Assembly: GCA_025057015.1 (NCBI GenBank)
Contig: JANWYG010000022.1
Span: 62,001-126,000, forward strand
DNA length: 64,000 nucleotides
Direction of reading: 5' to 3'
Source of the DNA: Blastocatellia bacterium
GTDB lineage: Bacteria > Acidobacteriota > Blastocatellia > Chloracidobacteriales > JADJPF01
Shown here: positions 55,095-63,267 of the stretch, one piece after another
Numbering within the stretch: the stretch's first letter is position 1
Layout of the letters: every line of letters begins with the position of its first letter
Notes under the pieces: model-generated
Databases searched by the model: none
Told to the model about the DNA's origin: nothing
Seen by the model: only the letters and a program-made list of their open reading frames with translations
Program-made: the position numbers and the translations under genes

Positions 55095-56167
55095 TACAGA
55101 GCCTCCCTCATAGCTACGGTGTATGCTAGCCCGTAGATTCTAACCTTATAGTCTAGGCTAGGCCTTTGTTTGCTCTCCTTGTATAGTGCCCCGTAGACTT
55201 TCCTACCGTAATCGGGAAAAGAGCTACCTTCTTTGAAAGAGAGCAGCGTAGGCTTCCATACTTGAGCAACTTCTGATAAGTAGGAAGTTTCCAGAAATCC
55301 TTTCCGTCTTTCTAGCTGTCCGTAAACCTCGCTGAGGCGACTTTTCAGTTCGCGTCTGTCAACTTCGTTAGGATGAAACAGCGAGAGAGCTACTCGCCGA
55401 GAACCATTTTGTGGCAAGCTGAGCGAGTTCTTTTCAAATGACACTTCGCAGTGCCCACGTCCTATCGTAGTGTCCCCTCCGATGCCTTTTTGACAGATGT
55501 AGAAGAGGGCGGATTTCAACATCTGGTCATATTTTTCTGTTGCGTCAATTAGTAAAAACAATCCCGTGCGGATGTTTAGCTTGGGTATGCAGGTCGTGGA
55601 AACCACCTTTTGATAGAACAATTGGCCGTGTTCGCTAGGTGCTGTGGAAAAGCTGAGTCGGTTGAGGGTATTGCGGGCAATCTCGCCGTTGTACAACAGA
55701 GACTTTATAGTCCTAACTTGCTCGTACTCTTCTTTGCTTAAAAGGGCACCTGCATGATCGAAGTAGTCCTTGCCTAATTTGTCGATTATCTGCTGCTCGG
55801 TTAGCTCACCGGCTAGCAGCTTCTCGAATAGTACTCTGGAAAGTAGGCTCGTCTTTTTGAACTTTTTGACTTTGGCGTACTTTTGTTCGTCATCTATGTT
55901 TAGCTTTGGAGGAGGCAACATAGGTCGAGGAAAGAACAGTACTCTACAGTTTTTGTCCTCGAAGAAGACGTTGAGTGAGCTGATAAGGAAAGGCGGCGTA
56001 GTGTCTTTTTCTATCGAGTGGTCGAACTCTTCTAGTAAGGATTCTAGTTCTTTCCTGCCATAGAGCAAACGTATTGTCCAAGCCAAAGCTCCGAAAAGTG
56101 TATCGGAGCGAGGGATATTGTTTGAAAACGGCGCTTGTGGATAAAGATAGGCTATTATCCTTAGCAT
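55094..56167 (-). CDS. csm4: Type III-A CRISPR RAMP protein Csm4
   Basis: 357 residues. The Csm4 start LYPQAPFSNNIPRSDTLFGAL and the Gly-rich GIGGDTTIGRGHCE loop are present. Csm4 binds the crRNA 5' tag and contacts Cas10. It overlaps csm3 by 7 bp. Length is a little above the 290-310 residues common for Csm4, with the extra sequence mainly at the C-terminus. Confidence 0.9.
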   Translation of the reverse strand: MLRIIAYLYPQAPFSNNIPRSDTLFGALAWTIRLLYGRKELESLLEEFDHSIEKDTTPPFLISSLNVFFEDKNCRVLFFPRPMLPPPKLNIDDEQKYAKVKKFKKTSLLSRVLFEKLLAGELTEQQIIDKLGKDYFDHAGALLSKEEYEQVRTIKSLLYNGEIARNTLNRLSFSTAPSEHGQLFYQKVVSTTCIPKLNIRTGLFLLIDATEKYDQMLKSALFYICQKGIGGDTTIGRGHCEVSFEKNSLSLPQNGSRRVALSLFHPNEVDRRELKSRLSEVYGQLERRKGFLETSYLSEVAQVWKPTLLSFKEGSSFPDYGRKVYGALYKESKQRPSLDYKVRIYGLAYTVAMREAL

Positions 56168-56973
56168 TTCGACTTGTCCTTATATACCTCTTCCTGCTTT
56201 AGAAAAAGCTCCTTTATGCCTTCTATCTTTTCTGTGTTGAACTTGGAGAGCGGATGTAGTTCGTCGGGCTTCTTTTTTTCCTTGGTTATTCCCTTTCGGT
56301 AATCGTTTAGCGTGTACACTATGGGCTCACCTAGATGGAAAGCTATTTGCCCGTAGCCTCTAGAGCCACTCCCTCCGAGCGCCGAATGTTCAAGGAGCCG
56401 CATAGCCATAAAGACTTCTGGAATCAGGTCTATATCTTTCTTAGAAATACTTTCTACTTCGTAGAGATTGAACAGTATTTCGAAGTCAAATTTGGAGCCT
56501 GCGGGCACCCTTTCCATATGACGTGGGCCTGAAGGAGGCTTAGAAGTAAGTCGGTTAATGCTTACTTCTGTCTTTATCTCGACTCGCGGAAGGCCTTGTT
56601 CAGCTTCGAGCTTTTCCAGCTTTTCACGAGTAGATTTATCTGCTTTTGCGTCTCTTACTATAAGTCTAGTAGGGCCGGCCTTGCGATCTTTTTCGGCTGG
56701 AGCACCGAAAAGTCGTGAGATGACGTCATTTACATCTCCTGATGAATACACCTGTCCGTCAGATGTGACTTTTCCTTCGGCCCACTCCATCAACGATCGC
56801 ATCTTGCCTTTGAGAGAAGAGCCAGGAATGTACGGAAAGCCATCTATAGGATCGCGAATTACAGGATTGTCTATACCCCCTATTTCATAGCCGCCTTCTG
56901 TACCTCCGATGTGTAGCCCCGTAATACACTCGATCTTGCCGTATATAATCAAAGTTCCTATTGTTTGATTCAT
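56161..56973 (-). CDS. csm3: Type III-A CRISPR RAMP protein Csm3 (target RNA endonuclease)
   Basis: 270 residues. The GGTEGGYEIGGIDNPVIRDP region contains the conserved catalytic Asp (Asp35), and PYIPGSSLKGKMRSLMEWA is the Csm3 signature. A Gly-rich HSALGGSGSRGYGQI loop closes the fold. Csm3 forms the backbone that cuts target RNA every 6 nt. The Asp is intact, so slicing is expected. ATG overlaps the csm2 stop by 4 bp (ATGA). Confidence 0.93.
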   Translation of the reverse strand: MNQTIGTLIIYGKIECITGLHIGGTEGGYEIGGIDNPVIRDPIDGFPYIPGSSLKGKMRSLMEWAEGKVTSDGQVYSSGDVNDVISRLFGAPAEKDRKAGPTRLIVRDAKADKSTREKLEKLEAEQGLPRVEIKTEVSINRLTSKPPSGPRHMERVPAGSKFDFEILFNLYEVESISKKDIDLIPEVFMAMRLLEHSALGGSGSRGYGQIAFHLGEPIVYTLNDYRKGITKEKKKPDELHPLSKFNTEKIEGIKELFLKQEEVYKDKSKC

Positions 56974-57449
56974 CGTGAAGGCTCCCTGTCTTTTTTAGAG
57001 TAATAGTAGAAGTAGGCGTACAGTGCCTCGAAAAAGGTGGCAAACTCAGTTAGAAGCTTCTTGACGTCATTGTTTAGGATTAGGTCGATTGAATGATCGA
57101 ACAAATCTTTGAAGTCTTTGTTTATAGTTTCGCGCCCCACAGCATAGGTTACCTGTGCCTGAAGTATCCTCAGTTTGACCTTGAGCTGTTGTTCTACACT
57201 AGGCTCTGATGAGCTGGCTCTCACTTGGGCAACTTTGATGAGATTATAGAATTTTCTGACTTGGGTACGGGTAGTTTCTACTCCGCCTTTAGTGGAACCG
57301 GATTGGCTCAGACTTTTGCCTAAATCTTCGGCTATTCTTAGCACTTCGTCGTGCACAAAGCTCTTTTGGTTGGATGAGGACTTTTTGAAACTGTTGATTG
57401 TATCTGTTGACCCTTTATCGCCGCCTGAGCGGGGTGGATTATTTGGCAT
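56970..57449 (-). CDS. csm2: Type III-A CRISPR small subunit Csm2
   Basis: 159 residues. A Ser/Lys-rich N-terminus (about 1-55) is followed by the helical Csm2 core with TTRTQVRKFYNLI and the QLKVKLRILQAQVTYAVGR segment. Csm2 lines the target groove of the complex. It is somewhat longer than the usual 120-150 residues because of the N-terminal extension. It starts 1 bp after the cas10 stop, with AAGGAG upstream. Confidence 0.9.
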   Translation of the reverse strand: MPNNPPRSGGDKGSTDTINSFKKSSSNQKSFVHDEVLRIAEDLGKSLSQSGSTKGGVETTRTQVRKFYNLIKVAQVRASSSEPSVEQQLKVKLRILQAQVTYAVGRETINKDFKDLFDHSIDLILNNDVKKLLTEFATFFEALYAYFYYYSKKDREPSR

Positions 57450-57450
57450 C

Positions 57451-59919
57451 TTAGTTCTCCTTTCCTCTAGTCTTTAGAGCTACATAACCGACTAGTACGG
57501 GGATATACTTTCTATGGTTATAAATTTCTTGCTGCAAAGTTGCTCTAAGATTTGTATCTTCTACGTTTCTCGTTAAGCTGTACAGAAACCTAGGTATCCA
57601 AATTAAATCTTCCCTGTCCTTTTTTGAAAGATCCCTTTTAGGATCGATATGGTTGCGGTATAGAGAAAGCACGTGGTACAAGAACTTGCGCGAGAGATCG
57701 CCGCTTTCTATGGCTTTTATCATTTCGTCTCCGAGCGAGAGTATCTCTTCTAAGCGCTTCCAATTTACTTTCTGCTCTAGAAAAGCAAGTGAATTCTTAT
57801 CCATGTCTGTATCATCTATCCTGCTACGCTTAGCGATTTCGTCCAGTGCTTGGCCTGCGTCTTCGGCTGAACGAGCTACGGGATACTTGCCTTTACATAG
57901 AGCTATGCCGCCGCTAATGTGTAGATCTGGATTATATGCGCAGAATTTGCCAAAGTTCTTGTTTATATCGCACGCAAGCTGTAATACTTCGTTCCACGCA
58001 CCCAAGACAAACAGGTCATCGCCTCCGGCATAGGTAGTGTATAGATTTTTGCCTGCTATAAGCGTATTGAGATGGCCACTAAAGAACCAATCGAACATTC
58101 TAGAGACGTTAGCAACTTTAGAGAGCGAACTTTCTTGCTGACTGAGGCCTTTTGCAAAGATTAGGCCGAGATTATCTACGTCCATTCTTAGTACACCGAG
58201 AAAATTTGCTCCTTCGGACTTTTTGGCTAGTTCATCGAATTCTGCTATATGTCCTTTTTCTGTCTTTACTTCACCGGCGAACAGATCGAAACCGTAGGCT
58301 ACATCTGGCTCGATGTGCTGAGGAAGAAAGTCTATGTACGTATTGCGGGCATTGGCAAAAGTGAGGCAAAGTTCGGCTCCTTGGAAGGCTTGTTTATTTT
58401 TGGAAAGCAGCCAGCAACGGTTAAAATCCGGGAACTCTATCAGCGCGTGTTCTGTGATGCTTTTGTAGTGGTGAGCTTCTTGTTCGTTGCGAGGAATGCG
58501 GGCTACGTCTTTACTTAGTTTGTTCCAATCGGGGCTGCGTCGCAGTTGAATCGTTTTTGCTTCAACTAAAACTCTACCTATGCGGTCGAAGTGTAAGCTT
58601 TGTAGGCTGCGAATCCGTTCATCGTCGTTATATTCTTGAGATAGGCTTCTTTCCTGTTCGTCGATATCTCTGCCTGTATCACAGCAGATATCGACTCCCA
58701 TTTTGAGCACTAAGCGGTTTTCCCAGGCGCTGTCTAAGGGTTCATCGGATTCAAATAGAGTATCGAACTGTTGCAATTTGAGCGTGGCGACCTTACGACT
58801 TAGCTCTTCTTTGACGCTGGAGAAATTTTTGAGTTGGTCTTTTGTGACTTCAAGATCGGCTATGATAACTCCTAACGCACCGCGCCATTCTTTCCAAATC
58901 CAACTTTTGACGCGACGGCGCAACTGGTCGAGCTTGGTTTTAACTTTGTTAGTGTTTGGAGCAATCACTAGGAAGTGGCCACCTGTGGCCCAGAGCGTGT
59001 TGACGGACTCGAGTTCAAGCTCTGACACGGTGTAATCGGCTAGAGTTTTCAGCAGGAGGTTTAGGTAAAACGATCTCCCGCGTAGCCTACGCGCTGCTCC
59101 AGCGTATACTTCTTGGCCGTTAAACGCAGGATTATAGATGAAGTTTTGTATACCTGACAGATCACTTTCAATCAGAAGGAAGCCACCGTTTTCATCCTTT
59201 TCTTGGTGTAACTCGTATAAACATACGGCTAGTGCTGCTGTGACGCGGCTGTGATCGTAGAGCGAGATGCTCGGATAGTCTACGTATGTAGCGCTTGGAA
59301 CAGACCAAGTATATTTGTGTAGGAGATGGACTAGTGAGTCAAAGTAGGAGCGGAAAGATGCAGCTGGCAGCAGGTCATGTTCTTTTATGAACTTATCCCA
59401 GAGCTTTTTGTAGTCTTCTACTAGCGAGATATTTTTGTTTTCTATCTTGCTTGGAAAGATTTCTTCTGTAATAGACAGAGGGCGAAGAAGGTAGAAATAT
59501 TCTGAAGGTTTGCGCTGGGCGCGGGGTTTTAGACAGATGCGTTCGCCGATAGCTTCGAGTCTATCGAAGGTGGGTTGGCCTTTGGGATCGTCTGGTGGGC
59601 GTTTTTCTCTGTCAAACAAGGCTGCGAGGTGATCAGCCGTTTGGACTATTCTTGCGAAAGTTTCTTTTCTTGGATCATCTTTTAGGTATTCTGGGTTGTG
59701 GTGAAACTTTGCATAAAGGCCTGCTTCGGCAAATTCGGCATTTTTCTTTTTGACATGTTTAGTGAAGAACTCCCCGCTCCAGACGGCGTGTAGGCCATGC
59801 TTACCTACTTCGCCTTTCTCGAATTCGCTGTAGAGATGTTTATTTTCACCTGTACGCTGCCAGAACTTACCTATGTCGTGTAGCAATGCTCCGAGTGCTA
59901 CTAAGTCACGCTCCTTCAT
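57451..59919 (-). CDS. cas10: Type III-A CRISPR large subunit Cas10/Csm1 with intact HD and GGDD
   Basis: 822 residues. The N-terminal HD domain shows LLHDIGKFWQR (His14-Asp15), the site for ssDNA cleavage. Two Palm domains follow; the second has YAGGDDLFVLG with GGDD at 632-635, the site that makes cyclic oligoadenylate from ATP on target RNA binding. The SDLSGIQNFIY segment is typical of Csm1. Both active sites look intact. The ATG follows the cas6 stop directly. With GGDD intact, a cOA-activated effector is expected somewhere in the genome; no recognised csm6 or csx1 is in the window. Confidence 0.94.
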   Translation of the reverse strand: MKERDLVALGALLHDIGKFWQRTGENKHLYSEFEKGEVGKHGLHAVWSGEFFTKHVKKKNAEFAEAGLYAKFHHNPEYLKDDPRKETFARIVQTADHLAALFDREKRPPDDPKGQPTFDRLEAIGERICLKPRAQRKPSEYFYLLRPLSITEEIFPSKIENKNISLVEDYKKLWDKFIKEHDLLPAASFRSYFDSLVHLLHKYTWSVPSATYVDYPSISLYDHSRVTAALAVCLYELHQEKDENGGFLLIESDLSGIQNFIYNPAFNGQEVYAGAARRLRGRSFYLNLLLKTLADYTVSELELESVNTLWATGGHFLVIAPNTNKVKTKLDQLRRRVKSWIWKEWRGALGVIIADLEVTKDQLKNFSSVKEELSRKVATLKLQQFDTLFESDEPLDSAWENRLVLKMGVDICCDTGRDIDEQERSLSQEYNDDERIRSLQSLHFDRIGRVLVEAKTIQLRRSPDWNKLSKDVARIPRNEQEAHHYKSITEHALIEFPDFNRCWLLSKNKQAFQGAELCLTFANARNTYIDFLPQHIEPDVAYGFDLFAGEVKTEKGHIAEFDELAKKSEGANFLGVLRMDVDNLGLIFAKGLSQQESSLSKVANVSRMFDWFFSGHLNTLIAGKNLYTTYAGGDDLFVLGAWNEVLQLACDINKNFGKFCAYNPDLHISGGIALCKGKYPVARSAEDAGQALDEIAKRSRIDDTDMDKNSLAFLEQKVNWKRLEEILSLGDEMIKAIESGDLSRKFLYHVLSLYRNHIDPKRDLSKKDREDLIWIPRFLYSLTRNVEDTNLRATLQQEIYNHRKYIPVLVGYVALKTRGKEN

Positions 59920-60891
59920 CTATACCTCGATTCTGAATTCTCCCAGTCCGAAGCTTGTGCTTGCTCCGATGTTGAGAATTTCGCCTGCAGCAAGTAGCGG
60001 TAAGAACTTTGCTAGGTTGCCTCTGTATCTCACGGTACCTACGAGGCCACCTATTTTAAGCTTCGTCTTTTGCCGCGAGGAATATCTTTCTAAGTCTATC
60101 CAGCGTAGAGAAGAGCTTAAGGTTGCTACTTTCGAAGCCTGTTCGAGTAGATCCTTGAAGTCCAGTTCTAGTGCTTCTTGGCCATGTAGTATCATAAGCT
60201 GCGATAGCCGCCGCAAGATGTTACGCATCAGTAGTTGAAAGTCTATATGGGTTTGTAAGTCGCCGTTTGAGCGAATGCGTACCGGAGAGATGAATCTGAC
60301 TTTGAGGCTATCTTCGGCGAGATGTAAGTTTTCTAGGCGTTTCTCGACCAATTCTGACAGAGGAACAGGCTTGAGGTTGCTCGAAAGAGTTCCTGTTTCG
60401 GCTGAAAATATCTCCCTACCTTCTCTGTCCACTACATGAGCCAGCTCGAACTTTCCTCGATGAACGCCTAATCCCTGCCTTGCCATCTTTTGGATGGTGT
60501 AGATGACAAATGGTAAAGAATATACGGCTTTGCCCATCAGGAGTAGTCGGAAATAAAGTACATCTCCTTGATGGTAGATCTGCCTTTTGCTGTTCCAATT
60601 GTAGTCGGGCTCTATGGGTAGGCTAAGTACGAAGGGATGCGGAGCGCGTGCTTGCCCCTGGAGCTGAATTATGTTTTCTGGGACGGGAGTCTCAAAGATA
60701 TACGGATAGATGCATCGAGTTTTAACTATGCATCTCTGGCATTCTCCGTGATTTACTATACAAACTACGCTTTTAAGAGCTCGGCCAAAAGCTCCTCTTA
60801 AAGTAGAGCCTAGGAAAGCAGGTAGCTCTGCTCTTTCGCAGGATCTGATTTTTATCTGGCTCTGTAGAAGCGGTAAAGATAGTCGTTGCAT
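59920..60891 (-). CDS. cas6: Cas6 family CRISPR RNA endoribonuclease with N-terminal Cys cluster
   Basis: 323 residues. RAMP-like ferredoxin folds with a C-terminal Gly-rich GASTSFGLGEFRIEV, the Cas6 signature. Between the strands is a four-cysteine cluster (Cys44, Cys51, Cys54, Cys60), a zinc-finger-like insertion seen in a subset of Cas6 proteins. Cas6 cuts precursor crRNA within repeats to leave an 8-nt tag, often ATTGAAAC. The catalytic His cannot be assigned with confidence. First gene of the cas6-cas10-csm2-3-4-5 operon, and it is preceded by a promoter with an inverted repeat. Confidence 0.88.
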   Translation of the reverse strand: MQRLSLPLLQSQIKIRSCERAELPAFLGSTLRGAFGRALKSVVCIVNHGECQRCIVKTRCIYPYIFETPVPENIIQLQGQARAPHPFVLSLPIEPDYNWNSKRQIYHQGDVLYFRLLLMGKAVYSLPFVIYTIQKMARQGLGVHRGKFELAHVVDREGREIFSAETGTLSSNLKPVPLSELVEKRLENLHLAEDSLKVRFISPVRIRSNGDLQTHIDFQLLMRNILRRLSQLMILHGQEALELDFKDLLEQASKVATLSSSLRWIDLERYSSRQKTKLKIGGLVGTVRYRGNLAKFLPLLAAGEILNIGASTSFGLGEFRIEV

Positions 60892-60966
60892 CTTTTTAAG
60901 TTTTGTCTAAATAAAGTAGCCTTTGATTGCGAAAGCTCTGATAGGTATTCTGCTTAGCAAAGAGCT

Positions 60967-60996
60967 ACTCTAGCATAGAACTACTGCTAGAGTCAA
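60967..60996 (-). promoter_or_regulatory. Promoter of the cas6-csm operon overlapped by a perfect inverted repeat
   Basis: On the minus strand, TTGACT (60991-60996) and TAGAGT (60967-60972) form a -35/-10 pair with an 18-bp spacer. Arms ACTCTAGCA (60967-60975) and TGCTAGAGT (60985-60993) are exact complements separated by 9 bp and span the spacer and parts of both boxes. This is the geometry of an operator that would block polymerase. Confidence 0.6.
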
Positions 60997-61032
60997 ACTT
61001 GTCTTAAGTCTTAGGTGAGCATTTTTGAAAAG

Positions 61033-61061
61033 TTGACATTCTAGTGCTAGGTGAATAATAT
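61033..61061 (+). promoter_or_regulatory. Strong sigma-70 promoter of the cold-shock gene
   Basis: TTGACA (61033-61038), a 17-bp spacer and TAATAT (61056-61061) are near consensus. Transcription from here leaves a 5' UTR of about 120 nt before the GTG start at 61188, similar to the long thermosensitive leaders of cspA mRNAs. Confidence 0.75.
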
Positions 61062-61187
61062 TCGGCAACGGCGCGAAGCTGTTTGTTTGTGTGGCTCGTT
61101 ACTGCAGAGGGCATTTTATGTCTTGAGCTATAGCTGCATCGAGCTTACTAGCAGTTCATTGTGCTATAAAACTTTTGGGAGGAAGAG

Positions 61188-61394
61188 GTGTCTAGAACGC
61201 AGGGAAAGGTTAAGTGGTTCAACAATGCCAAGGGCTATGGTTTTATCGAGCGGCCAGGCGGAAGAGATGTGTTCGTTCATTATTCTGCTATCAAGAAGGA
61301 AGGGTACAAGTCGCTCACTCAGGGCGAAGTTGTCGAGTTCGACATTACAGACGGTCCGAAAGGACCGCAAGCTGAGAACGTGACTAAAGTCTGA
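61188..61394 (+). CDS. csp: Cold-shock domain protein (CspA family)
   Basis: 68 residues. [20 protein letters not shown] contains RNP1, and [12 protein letters not shown]2, of the cold-shock domain; it binds single-stranded RNA and DNA and acts as an RNA chaperone. GTG 61188 has GGGAGGAAGAG upstream and matches the family N-terminus. Long leader and strong promoter suggest cold or growth control. It is divergent from the cas operon with about 300 bp between them. A functional link to CRISPR is not implied. Confidence 0.95.
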   Translation: MSRTQGKVKWFNNAKGYGFIERPGGRDVFVHYSAIKKEGYKSLTQGEVVEFDITDGPKGPQAENVTKV

Positions 61395-61403
61395 TTTTTT
61401 CAG

Positions 61404-61431
61404 CCTTTCCCAAACGGCTGTTTGGGAAAGG
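61404..61431. terminator. Strong hairpin between convergent csp and the nuclease-like gene
   Basis: CCTTTCCCAAAC and GTTTGGGAAAGG form a perfect 12-bp stem with a GGCT loop. It sits 9 bp after the csp stop and just before the stop of the opposing gene. No downstream T run on either strand, so the stop may be structural rather than a classic intrinsic terminator. Confidence 0.55.
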
Positions 61432-62349
61432 TTAAACTTGTTCATCTTCAGCGTTTGGGTAAAGCATTTTCTTTGGAGCAGGTAGTGCTGCTTCCAATCT
61501 CTTTGCGAAGTTATCTATCCTTACCACGGTCATAGAAAAGATGCTGCCTAGTTCTTCTGCTAAGTTGTCATTAATGTTTGGGTCGGTGAGGATTAGAAAG
61601 GTGTGAGCTTTGTCTAACTTAAGCAGTTTTGAGACTCTGTTGTACTTGTCTATGTGTCTGCGGTAGTCTCCAGTCTTAGATTCCAGCCAGAAAACCTCGT
61701 CCTCGGCTTCGAAAAGCATGTCTAGCTCGAAGTCTTCTCCGCTGGGGAGCATGATCTGGGGGTTGCAAAGGTAGGAGACGTTGAGATCCCTAGCTTGAGA
61801 CAGAGAAAGTACTACGGTTTTTATATATCTTTCTAGCCATTTTCCAGCAAAGAAATTGAGAGCTTTAGGAGATGTACTTGGCACTGCATAGAGGGTAAAC
61901 AAAGGTGAGTTTTTATAGTTATATTCCGTCAAAAAAGCTATATTATATAGTGTAACGCAGAGATTAGTTACGTCGGATATTGCCTGAGGTTTATAGTTTT
62001 TTAGATTTAACGTAAAGCTGCTACCTTGATTCATGCAAGACTTTATGTTGTCTAGGAGTTCAGCTATAGAGCCAAACCTTTCTCCCATAAAAGTTGCAAT
62101 GCGGTCAAGTGTCGAGTCTCCTTCTTGTTCGGGCGGGATAGTTTTGATCTGAAATCCTCGAGCTTCGAGAAATCGAACTATTTTGCAAGTATCATTGTTA
62201 GCGGGCTGGGGCAAGTCATGCTCTATTTTCTTTTTTGTTTGCACAGCCAACTTCGGTTGAGGTGGTCTTCCGCCTAGAGCTTCCGCTATGCTTTCCAAGG
62301 CGATTGCTATACGTTCTAATAGGGTCACTATGTCAGGTCTATTCATCAT
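61432..62349 (-). CDS. Uncharacterised PD-(D/E)XK nuclease-like protein
   Basis: 305 residues. The C-terminal half fits a PD-(D/E)XK nuclease: Glu173 in GKWLERYIKTVV, then Asp210 in GEDFELDMLF, then Glu223 and Lys225 in FWLESKTGDY, followed by a helix and FLILTD. The N-terminal half (about 50-165) is a separate domain with LDRIATFMGERFGSIAELLDN, SFTLNLKN and CVTLYNIAFLTEYNY; I recall this pattern from cyanobacterial hypothetical proteins, with no known function. No CARF motif was seen. It overlaps the upstream secreted-protein gene by 11 bp and faces csp, 540 bp from cas6. A role as a CRISPR-linked effector is only speculative. Confidence 0.65.
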   Translation of the reverse strand: MMNRPDIVTLLERIAIALESIAEALGGRPPQPKLAVQTKKKIEHDLPQPANNDTCKIVRFLEARGFQIKTIPPEQEGDSTLDRIATFMGERFGSIAELLDNIKSCMNQGSSFTLNLKNYKPQAISDVTNLCVTLYNIAFLTEYNYKNSPLFTLYAVPSTSPKALNFFAGKWLERYIKTVVLSLSQARDLNVSYLCNPQIMLPSGEDFELDMLFEAEDEVFWLESKTGDYRRHIDKYNRVSKLLKLDKAHTFLILTDPNINDNLAEELGSIFSMTVVRIDNFAKRLEAALPAPKKMLYPNAEDEQV

Positions 62350-63097
62350 TTATTGCCAGATTTTTATCGATAGTTAAAGAAAGTTTACCGTGGAGTTTCA
62401 GCTTTCCTTGTTCTGCGGTATAGGTTATGTTCTCTATCGAAATTTTCTCGAATTTTATGTTTGACGGCATGGAAACGGGTTTAAGTAGAGAGGCCGCATT
62501 AAGCTGAAGTTCTCTTGCGGTGTCTAGATTAGTTCCTAGAACTGATATAGGCAGCGAGAAGTCAACTTTTGCCGTTAATGTCTTCGCTGTAGGTCGTAGC
62601 TGAGAGTTTTTGCCAGCAGTTTCTAAACAGAGCGGCAGATGCTCTTGCATAACTACTCTTATATCTGGTTCAGCTGTATAGCCGAACCCAAAATATTTGC
62701 CTTGAACGGTAGATCTGAGCTTGCCTGACAAGCTCAAGTACGTATTTATTCTACCATTAGAGATGGAAATAATGCGAGCTTCTTTTATGTTGAGTGAGCC
62801 GCTACCGCTGGTTATGTCGAGGTAGTTTTGAGTCGTAGTTATTCCCAGGTCAGATGTGAAAGAAAATAGCCTACTTGGAAATATCTTGACTGTTAGGTCT
62901 TCTTGCGACGAATGGGCAAACTTCGAGGCTAGCTCGTCTATGAAGCGCCGATCAAGGGATATAACGAAATCGCTGTCAGCTTTTTCTATACTCAAGTCTT
63001 TACTTAACGAGGCTATTTCAGCATCAAGGTTTGTGCTAGCAGAAGGAGCGAGTAGGCAAAGAAGCGATATGGGAATCAAACTGCGTTGAAACAGCAT
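62339..63097 (-). CDS. Hypothetical secreted beta-rich protein
   Basis: 252 residues from ATG 63097, which has GGAG 9 bases upstream; the longer frame from 63127 is less likely. A signal peptide ends near ASTNLDA. The mature protein shows alternating beta strands, a SGSGSLNIKEARI turn and repeated short amphipathic strands, without Cys-pair or catalytic motif. No family was identified; distant lipid-binding domains such as DUF2993 were considered but not supported. It overlaps the following nuclease-like gene, suggesting one transcript, although one product is exported and the other appears cytoplasmic. Confidence 0.55.
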   Translation of the reverse strand: MLFQRSLIPISLLCLLAPSASTNLDAEIASLSKDLSIEKADSDFVISLDRRFIDELASKFAHSSQEDLTVKIFPSRLFSFTSDLGITTTQNYLDITSGSGSLNIKEARIISISNGRINTYLSLSGKLRSTVQGKYFGFGYTAEPDIRVVMQEHLPLCLETAGKNSQLRPTAKTLTAKVDFSLPISVLGTNLDTARELQLNAASLLKPVSMPSNIKFEKISIENITYTAEQGKLKLHGKLSLTIDKNLAINDE

Positions 63098-63267
63098 AAT
63101 TTTGAACTCCGGCTGAAGAATAGACATATTGTCAGCAGTATTAACTAGTTTCTACGGTTACTATTATAACTTTCGAGGGCACGGATCGAGCTATGATGCT
63201 CTTGGACGGCTGAGGCTTTTCTGTTAGACTTGCGTGAGAAGGTTATCAAAACGTCTTAGGACGAAGC

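Noticed and set aside
61432-62349. Card1/Can2-type CARF nuclease
   Set aside because: The nuclease motif is similar in kind, but no CARF-like Rossmann motif was seen in the N-terminal half, so the specific name is not justified.
62339-63097. DUF2993/LmeA-like lipid-binding protein
   Set aside because: The beta-rich pattern is only vaguely similar and no conserved motif supports it.
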